A stretch of DNA of 64,000 nucleotides from Paenibacillus sp. PCH8 (GTDB lineage Bacteria; Bacillota; Bacilli; Paenibacillales; Paenibacillaceae): contig NZ_PKQK01000003.1 in the NCBI RefSeq assembly GCF_002968835.1, forward strand, positions 806,001 through 870,000. The letters are read 5' to 3'. Under the pieces are notes generated by a model, which saw nothing but the letters and a program-made list of their open reading frames with translations, had not been told where the DNA came from and made no database searches. The position numbers were made by a program, and so were the translations under genes. The stretch's first letter is position 1; each line of letters opens with the position of its first letter. This document shows, in pieces, positions 16,228 to 24,982 of this stretch.

Positions 16228-17403
16228 TTAGTCAAAAAGATTGGATGTGGTTCGCTTGAACAGCTTCCACCAGCCAGCCTTATTCACGTCCTGCGGGGCC
16301 TGAATATCGAATTCCTTAATGACTTCATTGCCTTGGTAAACCACCAGTTTACCTATACTTTGCCCTGCTTTGATCGGGGCTTTCAATTCTTTGACGACCA
16401 TCAATTCATGCCGGATGTCATTGGATTTGGCTCCTTTGCGCATCAGCACACTATAATTTTGCGTGGCATTCAGGGGCAATTCGGCAACTTCCCCTTTTTC
16501 GATTCTCAGACTGCCCAGCAGATCGCCTGCCTTGTAGAGAGCCTTCATCGTATATTGACTAAAAGCATAGTCAAACATCGAGGACACTTCACTATTCCGT
16601 GTTTTGGTATTAGGTTCACCCAATACTACAGAAACGACACGCAGTCCATCCTTGGATGCTGTAGCGGAGAGACAGAACTTGGCTTCAGACGTATAACCCG
16701 TTTTCAAACCGTCTGCCCCTTCATAGAAACGAACCAGCTTGTTCGTGTTCACCAGCCAGAACGGCTTTTCCGTATCTTTGCGAAGGTAATCCTGATATGC
16801 GCCGGTGTATTTTGTAATCCCCGAGTGCTTCAGTAATTCACGACTCATAACGGCGATGTCATGAGCGGAAGAATAATGATTATCAACCGGAAGGCCGTTA
16901 CAGTTGGCAAAATGAGTATCCTTCATGCCGAGCTCCTTCGCACGTTCATTCATCAGCTGCACAAAGGCTTCTTCCGAGCCGGCGATTTTCTCAGCCATGG
17001 CGACCGAGGCATCGTTTCCTGAAGCCATAGCGATGCCTTTTAACATATCGTCGACTGTCATTTCTTCCCCTGGTTCCAGAAAGATCTGTGAACCTCCCAT
17101 GGAAGCTGCATACTCACTCGTTCTTACTTTATCCGTTAACTTCAACTTGCCCGAATCGATCGCTTCGATCGTCAGCAACATTGTCATAATCTTCGTGATA
17201 CTTGCCGGAGGCAGCTGATCATGACTGTTTTTTTCATAAATCACCGTTCCCGTATCCGCATCCATTAAGATAGCAGAACGCGCTGACGGGGCCAAATCAG
17301 CTCCTCCTGCTGCCTTGGGTGTTTCTTTAGCCAGTGCCGTTGATGCCATAAGGGACAGCAGGATACTAAGGGTCATGAACGATGCCATTAATCTTTTCTT
17401 CAC
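16228..17403 (-). CDS. dacF: D-alanyl-D-alanine carboxypeptidase DacF
   Basis: A 391-residue penicillin-binding protein of class C type-5 that trims the terminal D-Ala of peptidoglycan stem peptides. It has a signal peptide (MKKRLMASFMTLSILLSLMA...), active-site SxxK in PPASITKIMTML, SGN-type motif in MASGNDASVAM, and KTG in GLKTGYTSEAKF, then a C-terminal beta domain. GTG start with a strong GGAGGT upstream. Its position immediately upstream of spoIIAA is the Bacillus arrangement, which supports DacF over DacA. Exported to the forespore membrane space by inference. Confidence 0.95.
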   Translation of the reverse strand: MKKRLMASFMTLSILLSLMASTALAKETPKAAGGADLAPSARSAILMDADTGTVIYEKNSHDQLPPASITKIMTMLLTIEAIDSGKLKLTDKVRTSEYAASMGGSQIFLEPGEEMTVDDMLKGIAMASGNDASVAMAEKIAGSEEAFVQLMNERAKELGMKDTHFANCNGLPVDNHYSSAHDIAVMSRELLKHSGITKYTGAYQDYLRKDTEKPFWLVNTNKLVRFYEGADGLKTGYTSEAKFCLSATASKDGLRVVSVVLGEPNTKTRNSEVSSMFDYAFSQYTMKALYKAGDLLGSLRIEKGEVAELPLNATQNYSVLMRKGAKSNDIRHELMVVKELKAPIKAGQSIGKLVVYQGNEVIKEFDIQAPQDVNKAGWWKLFKRTTSNLFD

Positions 17404-17535
17404 TAGGTTACCTCCTCAAATGACTTGCTTATTGCATGTTCCATGCATGTACTGCTAACCATTGTCGGCGCGTTTGCAGTAAATTATTCCATCTCATGCA
17501 TGATTTCCCGAACTTTTTGTTAAAAAGCAGGTCAA

Positions 17536-17577
17536 CACAAAAAACGTGCTGCTCACCATAAAGCTAGGCAACACGTT
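17536..17577 (-). terminator. Second terminator after punA
   Basis: Stem AACGTG.TGC / GCA.CACGTT with T run on the minus strand, lying just beyond the terminator at 17593-17637. Confidence 0.65.
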
Positions 17578-17592
17578 TGCAATAAGATATTA

Positions 17593-17637
17593 GAAAAATA
17601 CCTCTCTCAATGATTTCTCATTGGGAGAGGTATTTTT
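17593..17637. terminator. Bidirectional terminator after punA
   Basis: Long stem AAAATACCTCTC.CAATGA / TCATTG.GAGAGGTATTTT with a TTTC loop, directly past the purine nucleoside phosphorylase stop. Confidence 0.92.
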
Positions 17638-17653
17638 CTCTATGGACTCCTGA

Positions 17654-18478
17654 TTACATTTGCGGAATAACGGCCACTACCAACGCCAGGAATGATTCAC
17701 GCACACGCTCAGTCGTTTCCATAACCTCATCATGCGACAGAGGCTGGTCCAAAATGCCGGCAGCCATATTGCTGATACAGGAAATACCGAGCACTTCCAG
17801 ACCTGCATGACGTGCCACGATCACTTCGGATACAGTGGACATGCCGACTGCATCAGCACCCAATGTACGCAACATCACGATCTCTGCCGGTGTCTCGTAG
17901 TTAGGACCTAGCATGCCCGCATATACGCCTTCACGTACGTTAAAACCTTGTGATGCGGCCGTATCCTTCGCCAGTGCACGCAAACGGCGGCTATACGCTT
18001 GGGACAGATCCGGGAAACGCACGCCAAGTGCAGCATCATTAGGGCCAATGAGTGGATTTTTGCCAGTAAGATTCAGATGATCCGAGATCAGCATCAGATC
18101 TCCAGCTTCATATGACGTATTCACACCACCCGCTGCATTGGTAACAAGCAGGCTACTTACACCCAGTTCTTTCATGACACGTACCGGGAAAGCTGTCAAT
18201 TCCGGTCCGTATCCTTCGTACATGTGGAAGCGGCCTTTCATCATGACTACCGGACGCCCTTTAATGGTTCCGACCAGTAATTCACCTTCATGTCCCTCTA
18301 CGGTAGACACCGGAAAATGGGGAATATCTTGATAAGCGATGCTGACCCCATCTTCAATCAACTCTGCCAGTACGCCCAGACCCGAACCCAAAATCAAACC
18401 GACTTCCGGTTTGATGGAGCTTTTACTTTGAATATAAGAAGCGGCTTCCGAGATCATGTTTTGGTTTAATGCTGTCAT
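17654..18478 (-). CDS. punA: Purine-nucleoside phosphorylase (trimeric type)
   Basis: A 274-residue enzyme that phosphorolyses guanosine/inosine to base plus ribose-1-phosphate. Visible are the phosphate-binding GLILGSGLGVLAE, VEGHEGELLVG, the GRFHMYEGY loop, LLVTNAAGGVN, and MLGPNYETPAE plus GADAVGMSTVSEVIVAR. ATG at 18478 has AAGGAGG about 11 bases upstream; the longer frame to 18544 is unsupported. It lies between xerD and dacF; the deoB gene sometimes found here is absent. Confidence 0.96.
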   Translation of the reverse strand: MTALNQNMISEAASYIQSKSSIKPEVGLILGSGLGVLAELIEDGVSIAYQDIPHFPVSTVEGHEGELLVGTIKGRPVVMMKGRFHMYEGYGPELTAFPVRVMKELGVSSLLVTNAAGGVNTSYEAGDLMLISDHLNLTGKNPLIGPNDAALGVRFPDLSQAYSRRLRALAKDTAASQGFNVREGVYAGMLGPNYETPAEIVMLRTLGADAVGMSTVSEVIVARHAGLEVLGISCISNMAAGILDQPLSHDEVMETTERVRESFLALVVAVIPQM

Positions 18479-18656
18479 ACGATGTATGTTCCTCCTTGAG
18501 TTGAAACGATCCGTCTGTAGCCGCATTTTGCAAAATCGATACACTCGAATTTATGCAAAACTGCCTATGTATAACGGCGTTTAGATGTATTCAATTTATT
18601 TTATCCTAAATTGGCCCATTGTTCCGCATTTATTTGTGAATGTCATGCGTCAAAAT

Positions 18657-19547
18657 CTATCTTGCCCGCGGATGATGGGTTTCATAGATTTCTTTCATGG
18701 TTTTGCGACCATGATTGCCATATTGTTGTCCCGGCTGCTCCACATGGCCCAGCATGTCTTGAACGGCACGTGTGTCCGCTCCATTGGCAATTAGGTGTGC
18801 TGCAAACGAATGTCGCAGCGTATGCGGCGTAATTTCTTCCGATATCCCCGCATCCACCGCCGCTTTTTTGAGCAGCTTCCAGAATCCCTGCCGGGTCAAA
18901 CGTCTGCCGGATACATTCACGAACAGTGCCTGCTCGTCCGATTCGGCTTTGAACAGCTTATTGCGGAATTCATCCACATACACACTTGCCCAATGGGCAG
19001 CGGGAGCGCCGATGGGCAGGATGCGTTCCTTACCCGCCCCACCGCAACGAATAAATCGCATGCCAGGCTGCACATCACGAATATCCAGCGCAATCAGCTC
19101 AGAGACCCGAATACCTGTAGCATACAACAGTTCAAGCATCGCCCGGTCTCTCACGCCTTGTGGTGAACGGATATCAGGCGCTGTCAGCAACAGTTCAATC
19201 TCCGAAATAGTCAACACCTGTGGGGGCGTCTTATCTGCCTTGGGAGCTTCCACATCAAATGTCGGGTCCTGTATGATTTCACCCCGTCGCATCAAAAAAT
19301 GAAAGTAGGAGCGCAGAGAAACAATGCTGCGGGCAATGGTTGCATTGGCGCGCCCTGCCTGTTTGAGCTGACCTGCAAACAGGACCACATGAGTCCGTCT
19401 GACCTGATCGGCCTCGCGAATGCCGTATTCCTTATCTGCAAATTCAATGAACTTGTCCACGTCTCGAAGATACGATTCGAGTGTGCTGCTAGACATCCCT
19501 TTATCATCTTCCAAGTATAAGGCATAGGCGTGTATTGTCTGTCTCAT
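18657..19547 (-). CDS. xerD: Tyrosine recombinase XerD, atypical active-site tail
   Basis: A 296-residue site-specific recombinase that, with XerC, resolves chromosome dimers at dif. The N-terminal SAM-like domain (LYLEDDKGMSSSTLESYLRD) and catalytic domain are present: Arg in LLYATGIRVSEL, Lys region GGAGKERILPIG, HTLRHSFAAHL and MLGHV. The tail is odd: family members read close to GHxDISTTQIYTHV, whereas here it is GHVEQPGQQYGNHG before KTMKEIYETHHPRA. A Tyr is retained but is one residue nearer to GH, and the STTQ motif is absent. ATG at 19547 has GGAG 8 bases upstream. Order fur-yqzK-xerD-punA matches bacilli. Confidence 0.9.
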   Translation of the reverse strand: MRQTIHAYALYLEDDKGMSSSTLESYLRDVDKFIEFADKEYGIREADQVRRTHVVLFAGQLKQAGRANATIARSIVSLRSYFHFLMRRGEIIQDPTFDVEAPKADKTPPQVLTISEIELLLTAPDIRSPQGVRDRAMLELLYATGIRVSELIALDIRDVQPGMRFIRCGGAGKERILPIGAPAAHWASVYVDEFRNKLFKAESDEQALFVNVSGRRLTRQGFWKLLKKAAVDAGISEEITPHTLRHSFAAHLIANGADTRAVQDMLGHVEQPGQQYGNHGRKTMKEIYETHHPRAR

Positions 19548-19622
19548 GTACAACGCTCCTCATCTGACAGAACTGCCGCACCGGCAGACTGCTCCCGTAT
19601 TTGCATCCCTGGCTGTTCGAAG

Positions 19623-19865
19623 CTACTCCCCGTACCAATAGAACAGACGGAGACGCTCTGCCATCGTAGAACGTACTTCTCCATTACCCGGCCAATCCGT
19701 TTCCTGAAATACTTTGATCGCATTTCCTGTCGGCATCTGGTACTGGTCCACCGGTGAGATCCAACCATTGAACAGATCTAGAACATGATAGAACAGATAT
19801 ACTAATGCAGCAAAAAATAGTATAAATCGAATAAAACGGAGCCCTCTCCGCACTGATATAATCAT
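19623..19865 (-). CDS. yqzK: YqzK family protein (DUF4227)
   Basis: An 80-residue small membrane protein: basic start MIISVRRGLRFIR, one membrane helix FILFFAALVYLFYHVLDLF, then WISPVDQYQMPTGNAIKVFQ and a C-terminal MAERLRLFYWYGE. The short length and place between fur and xerD are those of YqzK. The ATG at 19865 has GGAGG about 11 bases upstream. Function unknown. Confidence 0.85.
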   Translation of the reverse strand: MIISVRRGLRFIRFILFFAALVYLFYHVLDLFNGWISPVDQYQMPTGNAIKVFQETDWPGNGEVRSTMAERLRLFYWYGE

Positions 19866-19973
19866 GGGTGTATCCCCCTCCTGATTCACATCCGGTATTG
19901 TCCTTGAATCAGGGTATGTCCCTAAACACAGGTTTATGCCAATTGGAGTAAACGCCACCTCACGTATGGTGCC

Positions 19974-20010
19974 AAAAAAGCTCTCCCGTCAAAACCGCCG
20001 GTGAGAGCTT
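19974..20010 (-). terminator. Terminator after fur
   Basis: Stem AAGCTCTC / GAGAGCTT with T run on the minus strand, 15 bases past the fur stop. Confidence 0.85.
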
Positions 20011-20024
20011 GAAGATATGCTATG

Positions 20025-20492
20025 TTATTCTTCATCTTTGGGCTTCTGTTCATTTTTAGCTTTGCAACGATAACAAATTCCATGAAAGTCCAGTCGGTGA
20101 TCTACTACCGAAAAGTTAAATTCCTGCTCCAGTCGTTCTTCAAGCGGTCCAAGCCAGTCTTCACGTATTTCATCCATAGTTCCGCATTGTACACAGATTA
20201 AGTGATGATGGTGATGCTTGGATGTATCTCCGCGCAGATCATAACGCGCTACACCGTCGCCGAAGTTGATTTTCTCTACAACATGCAGCTCACTCAGCAG
20301 TTCGAGGGTACGATACACGGTTGCCAGACCGATTTCGGGAGCCTTTTCTTTAACGAGCATGAAAACGTCTTCTGCGCTCAGATGATCTTCTTCATTCTCA
20401 AGAAGTACTCTTAGAGTGGCTTCCCGCTGGGGCGTTAATTTATATCCTTGGGACTGTAGTTGCTGCTTAATTTTATCGATCCGTGCTTCCAT
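20025..20492 (-). CDS. fur: Ferric uptake regulator family repressor
   Basis: A 155-residue Fur-family metal-sensing repressor. The winged helix is KLTPQREATLRVLLENEEDH and GLATVYRTLELLSELHVV; the metal site is HHHHHLICVQCGTMDEI; a second CxxC pair (ICYRCKAK) forms the structural zinc site. It lies in the place of B. subtilis fur (upstream of yqzK-xerD), which favours Fur over PerR or Zur. It would be the regulator of the Fur boxes at 36-40 kb in this window. Confidence 0.92.
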   Translation of the reverse strand: MEARIDKIKQQLQSQGYKLTPQREATLRVLLENEEDHLSAEDVFMLVKEKAPEIGLATVYRTLELLSELHVVEKINFGDGVARYDLRGDTSKHHHHHLICVQCGTMDEIREDWLGPLEERLEQEFNFSVVDHRLDFHGICYRCKAKNEQKPKDEE

Positions 20493-20599
20493 TTTCTCCC
20501 TCCCCCTAGGAAATTACTGCACACTGCAACTTAACCCACTCTTTTCATTATAGGGGGAGTGCGTAATTAAAGTCAACATTTTACACTATCCAGTACAAG

Positions 20600-21229
20600 C
20601 TAGGCTGGCAGTAACATTGGGGTAACCCAGCGCATCATGGCAGGTGTAATCCATGTTTCAAAAGACGCCACGCCGAGCAACAGTGCAGCCATGACCAGAG
20701 TTAACACTATATATGAAGCAAAAGGCCTTTGGCGCCCCGGTGTTCGCTGCATTAACACACGATTGCGAATGATATATAACGAGAACGTCATGGCCGCGAC
20801 ACTGCAGATCAGCAGGATCGGTATGACAAATAAATTATGCGGCGCCACGGAAACCATTGCAAAGAGTAACCCTTTCCAGGAATACTGCCCAACAAGGTAC
20901 CCCACCGTAAATCCGATGAGCACACCTTTCAGAAAATCCAGCACCAGGATGCCGGGCAATCCGACGACGGATAGACCCAGAATAAAGATCAGACCTACCC
21001 ATTTCAGATGAAGCATGGCAATGTCCCAATAGGTCCCGGTCTCTGTCCCCTGAGCGCTGTGTTGCACCGTCATGAAGAAATTACCGAGATAACCCTCCAG
21101 ATCCTGACGTTGCTCAAGAGACAAGGCATTCACCATAAGCGCGCCAAAAATGACGCCGACCAGAAACAAGACAGCCACGAATACATATAACGAAGTCTGA
21201 CCTTTAAATGTAAAGTAGGAAGAGCGCAT
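20600..21229 (-). CDS. spoIIM: Stage II sporulation protein M
   Basis: A 209-residue membrane protein of the DMP engulfment complex, which degrades septal peptidoglycan. Five hydrophobic segments are visible, beginning LYVFVAVLFLVGVIFGALMV, with the family core FLKGVLIGFTVGYLVGQYSW and VAPHNLFVIPILLICS. The ATG at 21229 is preferred; a purine-rich AAAGGGGA lies about 11 bases upstream. It sits upstream of fur, as in Bacillus. Confidence 0.93.
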   Translation of the reverse strand: MRSSYFTFKGQTSLYVFVAVLFLVGVIFGALMVNALSLEQRQDLEGYLGNFFMTVQHSAQGTETGTYWDIAMLHLKWVGLIFILGLSVVGLPGILVLDFLKGVLIGFTVGYLVGQYSWKGLLFAMVSVAPHNLFVIPILLICSVAAMTFSLYIIRNRVLMQRTPGRQRPFASYIVLTLVMAALLLGVASFETWITPAMMRWVTPMLLPA

Positions 21230-21356
21230 ACAGGTACGAGTCCCCTTTCCGGTTATCACACTACAAGAATTTCATATCTAATCCTCATAGTCATTCTTAT
21301 GAACCGGAATGAACCTGTATGACTTCTTGTCCAGATTGATTCACCGAGAAATGACG

Positions 21357-22577
21357 CTACTCGGATGATTTCTCCTGAACAGCAACCTTCCCGTAAGTGC
21401 CTCCACCTCCAGAGGAAAGCTCGAGCCGACCATTCCGTGCCGCCACGATCAACCCTGCCAGCACAGGTCCAACAACCGCAGCAAGTTCTTCCTCACGGGT
21501 ACGATGAAGCACGTTCATTTCTGTGCCAAAATGGTCCAGCAACTGGCGCAGCTTGGCTTTTCCAAGTCCCGGAATGAACTCTAGTGGTACTTGATAATGA
21601 TAAGCGGGTCTGCTAGCAGGAACATCAGGACGCTCCCGATCAGCGATAGCCAGAATGCGATCCAGCACCCCCTGTACAAGCTTCGTGCTGCCACAATGTG
21701 GGCAGCGCTCTGCCGACATCGCCTGCTCATCCAGAATGCTACCACATGCTGCACAGTAGGTACGATGATACTTGCCCAGCCTTGGATTCAGACCATAATT
21801 GGCTGTAATACCTCTGCCAGCTTCTCCTTTCAGTGCCATACTGAACTCGTCAAAAGAAGGAGACGCAATCTGCAACTCATTATACTCCCGTCCAATCTTG
21901 CCGAGAGAATGGGCATCCGAATTGGTCAAGAACGGAACGTGATCCAATTCTCGAATGTAGCTGGCCATGGACGAATCAGAGCTTAACCCCAGCTCAACCG
22001 CGTCTAGTAGACGAGTATCCAGTACATCGCCCATACGAGGGGCTGTGCTGCCATATATGCCTTTGTGCGGTGTAAACACATGTGCAGGCACAATAAGTCC
22101 GCCACGGGCTTTAATCTCGGCCTGCATCTCAAGCGCGGGTACGTAGACCCGCTGAGAGCTGAGGTTCACATTTTTCATATAACGCTTCATCCAGTCCGTG
22201 AAGGACTTCATCGTTCTCAGATCACGGAAGTAGGCCAGCATGTGGAACTCACGCATTTCGGGTTCACGCAGTTCAATCTCCGTACCCAGCAGAATGGTGG
22301 TGTCCTGGTACGTAATGCCGCCTCCTTCAATCTCTGACATCGTGCCGTTCTCCAGCAATTTCTCAATATCCATCTGCACGACTGGAGAATGACAATCAAT
22401 GACCCCAAGCAGATGAATCCCTTTGCGATCCGAAGCTTCACGTGCAATATTCTCAAATGTCAGATCCCGGCTGCCACTAATTTTAACCGCTTCGCCACGG
22501 GACGTACGTCCGATGTGAATATGCAAGTCTGTATAACAAGGCTCCCACAAGGCGGACGTTGCCAGTTGTTCTTTCAT
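21357..22577 (-). CDS. Endonuclease Q-like PHP-domain protein
   Basis: A 406-residue protein matching the endonuclease Q / TIGR00375 family (DNA-damage endonuclease acting near deaminated bases; family knowledge). It has a PHP metal site (YTDLHIHIG, GVIDCHSP, PAHVFTPHKGIYG, TNSDAHSLG), a four-Cys zinc ribbon (YCAACGSILDE ... CPHCGST) and a C-terminal helix-hairpin-helix (FIPGLGKAKLRQLLDHFGTE). The ATG at 22577 lies 3 bases beyond the nudF stop, so the two are coupled. Confidence 0.88.
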   Translation of the reverse strand: MKEQLATSALWEPCYTDLHIHIGRTSRGEAVKISGSRDLTFENIAREASDRKGIHLLGVIDCHSPVVQMDIEKLLENGTMSEIEGGGITYQDTTILLGTEIELREPEMREFHMLAYFRDLRTMKSFTDWMKRYMKNVNLSSQRVYVPALEMQAEIKARGGLIVPAHVFTPHKGIYGSTAPRMGDVLDTRLLDAVELGLSSDSSMASYIRELDHVPFLTNSDAHSLGKIGREYNELQIASPSFDEFSMALKGEAGRGITANYGLNPRLGKYHRTYCAACGSILDEQAMSAERCPHCGSTKLVQGVLDRILAIADRERPDVPASRPAYHYQVPLEFIPGLGKAKLRQLLDHFGTEMNVLHRTREEELAAVVGPVLAGLIVAARNGRLELSSGGGGTYGKVAVQEKSSE

Positions 22578-22579
22578 CC

Positions 22580-23173
22580 TTAGAACCGTCCTGTTGTTCT
22601 GTAGAGGTCCCACGCATAGACAGCCATCATCGTTTTGGCATCACTAATCCGGTTCTCATCCATAAGCGCATAGGCTTCTTCCAGTGTGATCTCGGATACT
22701 TCAAGAAATTCATCTTCGTCCAGTTCCATATCTCCGGCTTCCAGCTCTTCAGCGATGTAGAGATGAATAATCTCATCTGCGAACCCTGGTGAAGTGTAAA
22801 ACGAACGCAAATGACGCAGCGACTTGGCGACATATCCCGTCTCTTCTCGCAACTCACGCGCTGCTGCCACTTCCGGCTCTTCTCCGGGGTCCAGTTTCCC
22901 CGCAGGAATCTCCACTTCGGTACGTCCCATTGCCTGACGATACTGATCCACAACTAGCATGCGATCCCCGTTCAAAGCAAGTACTGCTACAGCTCCAGGG
23001 TGCCGAATAATTTCACGTGTTGCCGTCTGGCCGTTCGGGAGCTTAACGGTATCCACTTGAAGTGAAATGACTTTCCCCTCGAAGATCGGCTTGGTGGACA
23101 CGGTCACTTCATCAAGCTTCGGGTTGGCTGGTTGTGCTGAAAGGATGGATTGGGCAGATGTGGTTGGTTTCAT
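22580..23173 (-). CDS. nudF: ADP-ribose pyrophosphatase (Nudix)
   Basis: A 197-residue Nudix hydrolase that splits ADP-ribose to AMP and ribose-5-phosphate. The Nudix box is complete: GKLDPGEEPEVAAARELREE then TGY. VEIPAGKLD and FYTSPGFADEIIHLYIAEEL are characteristic of the NudF/ADPRase group. First gene of the nudF-endoQ unit, divergent from mciZ. Confidence 0.94.
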   Translation of the reverse strand: MKPTTSAQSILSAQPANPKLDEVTVSTKPIFEGKVISLQVDTVKLPNGQTATREIIRHPGAVAVLALNGDRMLVVDQYRQAMGRTEVEIPAGKLDPGEEPEVAAARELREETGYVAKSLRHLRSFYTSPGFADEIIHLYIAEELEAGDMELDEDEFLEVSEITLEEAYALMDENRISDAKTMMAVYAWDLYRTTGRF

Positions 23174-23295
23174 TCATTCTTCAACTCCATTTCTTTGGAT
23201 TATATTATTCGGTTAATGTATAGATCTCTAATTTTGGGCATATGGTGACTTATAGAACTATCACAGCCAATATAAACGAATCAGGGGGATTTCCG

Positions 23296-23430
23296 ATGAA
23301 CAGTTATCTCACACCTAAATCCGTACACGTAGTAGGACAAGCCAAGCAAGTACAGCTCATACTCAAGCAATGGATGCGCGAGTGGGGGCCTGATGCCAAG
23401 TTAATTGATCTGCTCGCTGGACGCAAATAA
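23296..23430 (+). CDS. mciZ: Z-ring formation inhibitor MciZ
   Basis: A 44-residue protein, MNSYLTPKSVHVVGQAKQVQ..., with the pattern PKxVxxVGxAxxIxxxLKxW found in B. subtilis MciZ, the mother-cell peptide that caps FtsZ filaments during sporulation. It lies next to nudF, near spoIIM, the same neighbourhood as in Bacillus. AGGGGG is 7 bases upstream of the ATG at 23296; an in-frame ATG at 23242 is less likely. A weak sigma-E-like promoter (GTATAGA, 14 bases, CATATGGT) may precede it, around 23216-23246. Confidence 0.8.
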   Translation: MNSYLTPKSVHVVGQAKQVQLILKQWMREWGPDAKLIDLLAGRK

Positions 23431-23504
23431 ATGGACCCTGATCATGAATTGATTTTGATCCTGAAATTAATAAGTTTCTTTCATGAAATATAACATGAAT
23501 TCGC

Positions 23505-23543
23505 AAAAAGTCCGAATCCGATTCAGATCGGGTTCGGACTTTT
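23505..23543. terminator. Shared terminator between mciZ and the M20 peptidase gene
   Basis: Perfect-looking stem AAAAGTCCGAA.CCGAT / ATCGG.TTCGGACTTTT with T runs on both strands, positioned between two convergent genes. Confidence 0.92.
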
Positions 23544-23612
23544 ACATGAGCATGCTGCATAAATCTTCTGAGTGACAGCAATCGAATCATACAGCATGCA
23601 CCTCGTATGATT

Positions 23613-24746
23613 TTATTCCTTGGCTCCTGCCGTTTCCTGAATAATAGCCACCACTACTTGGCTCAACTTCACAATATCTTCGGCACGGATGCGTTCCTTG
23701 GTTGTATGAATATCCTCATACCCTACAGCCAGATTCACTGTCGGGATGTCAAATCCGTTAAAGATGTTGGCATCACTGCCACCACCTGAAGCAAACGTGC
23801 TAGTCTCTAGCCCCAGGCTTCGAATCGCACGCTGTGCAAGCTGAACAACCTCATGTTCATCATGGAAACCAAATGCAGGATACAGGACTTCACTTCTGAA
23901 TTCAGCAGTTGCTCCGTATTTGCGACATGTCGTTTCAAGCGCCTCACGCATCTGTGCTACTTGCAATTCTACTTTTTCCTGCACAATACTGCGGGCTTCC
24001 GCTTCAATCTGTACAAAGTCACATACCACGTTGAGGGCTGATCCACCCTGGAATTTGCCAATGTTCGCTGTCGTCTCATCATCAATTCGTCCCAGCTTCA
24101 TGGCTGCAATCGCTTTGGCCGCAACCTGAATAGCGCTGATGCCGTCTTCCGGGTTCACTCCCGCATGTGCGGACTTGCCATAGATTCTCATCTGAATTTC
24201 CGCTCTGGCCGGTGCAGCTACACAGATCGTACCCACCGCTCCGTTCGAATCAAGCGCATAACCGAACTCGGCATCGATATCCTTCGGATTCATGGCACGT
24301 GCACCCACCAGACCAGACTCTTCCCCAACCGTAATGACTAATTGGATTTTGCCATGCGGAATTTTGTTTTCCTGAATGACCCGAACCGCTTCGTACAAGG
24401 CAGCAATTCCTGCTTTGTCATCTGCTCCAAGGATCGTTGTGCCATCACTGCGAATCCATCCGTCTTCACCCAGCACAGGCTTAATTCCTTGTCCCGGCGT
24501 TACCGTGTCCATATGACATGTGAAAAAGATGGGTGCAACGCCTTCTGTTCCTTCGGCTTCCCAGGTAATGACGAGGTTTCCGGCGCCATGTCCGGTTTGC
24601 TCCATGGTGTTGTCCTCATAGACATGAAGACCGAGGTCTGCAAACTGTTCTTTTAACACCTTGGAGATATTCTGTTCGTTTTTCGTTTCACTATCCATCT
24701 GCACCAGTTCCATGAACTGATTGATAACACGTTGTTGTTTAATCAT
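23613..24746 (-). CDS. M20/M25 family peptidase, peptidase T-like (YqjE type)
   Basis: A 377-residue di-zinc aminopeptidase-like protein. Metal-binding segments: FFTCHMDTVTPG (His, Asp), GADDKAGIAAL, VGEESGLVGARAM (catalytic Glu), then a dimerisation domain (SAHAGVNPEDGISA) and SGGGSDANIFNG, VGYEDIHTTKE with the final His. Matches the PepT-like YqjE group. ATG at 24746 with GGAGG 8 bases upstream; the longer frame to 24860 would cover the prli42 gene region. Confidence 0.88.
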   Translation of the reverse strand: MIKQQRVINQFMELVQMDSETKNEQNISKVLKEQFADLGLHVYEDNTMEQTGHGAGNLVITWEAEGTEGVAPIFFTCHMDTVTPGQGIKPVLGEDGWIRSDGTTILGADDKAGIAALYEAVRVIQENKIPHGKIQLVITVGEESGLVGARAMNPKDIDAEFGYALDSNGAVGTICVAAPARAEIQMRIYGKSAHAGVNPEDGISAIQVAAKAIAAMKLGRIDDETTANIGKFQGGSALNVVCDFVQIEAEARSIVQEKVELQVAQMREALETTCRKYGATAEFRSEVLYPAFGFHDEHEVVQLAQRAIRSLGLETSTFASGGGSDANIFNGFDIPTVNLAVGYEDIHTTKERIRAEDIVKLSQVVVAIIQETAGAKE

Positions 24747-24828
24747 AAGACTTTCCTCCCTCTCGTGGATACGGTACAATATAATTACTATGGCTTGTTT
24801 ACTTTTTGTTGAAAGGAGTTCTCTCATC

Positions 24829-24930
24829 ATGCAAAAAAAGAAATGGTTCAAAATCATCATCTATCTCATGCTGATCGCCATGATCGGGTCCACCCTTTTC
24901 ATAGCGCTCGAACCGTTACTGTTCGGATAG
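24829..24930 (+). CDS. prli42: Stressosome-associated small membrane protein Prli42
   Basis: A 33-residue protein: basic start MQKKKWFK and one membrane helix (IIIYLMLIAMIGSTLFIALE) ending PLLFG. Size, basic N-terminus and the YLMLIAMI pattern match Prli42, the membrane anchor of the Listeria stressosome also found across Bacillales. GGAG lies 10 bases upstream of the ATG. A TATAAT at 24780-24785 could be its -10 element. Identification rests on pattern only. Confidence 0.7.
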   Translation: MQKKKWFKIIIYLMLIAMIGSTLFIALEPLLFG

Positions 24931-24936
24931 CAACCT

Positions 24937-24982
24937 GAAGCCTTCTGGCGGTCTGATTACAGACGTTGGAGGGCTTCTTTTT
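24937..24982 (+). terminator. Terminator after prli42, overlapping the lipB 3' end
   Basis: GAAGCC ... GGGCTTC outer stem with an inner GTCTG/CAGAC stem, then TTTTT on the plus strand. The loop contains the lipB stop codon (minus strand, 24957-24959). Confidence 0.75.
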
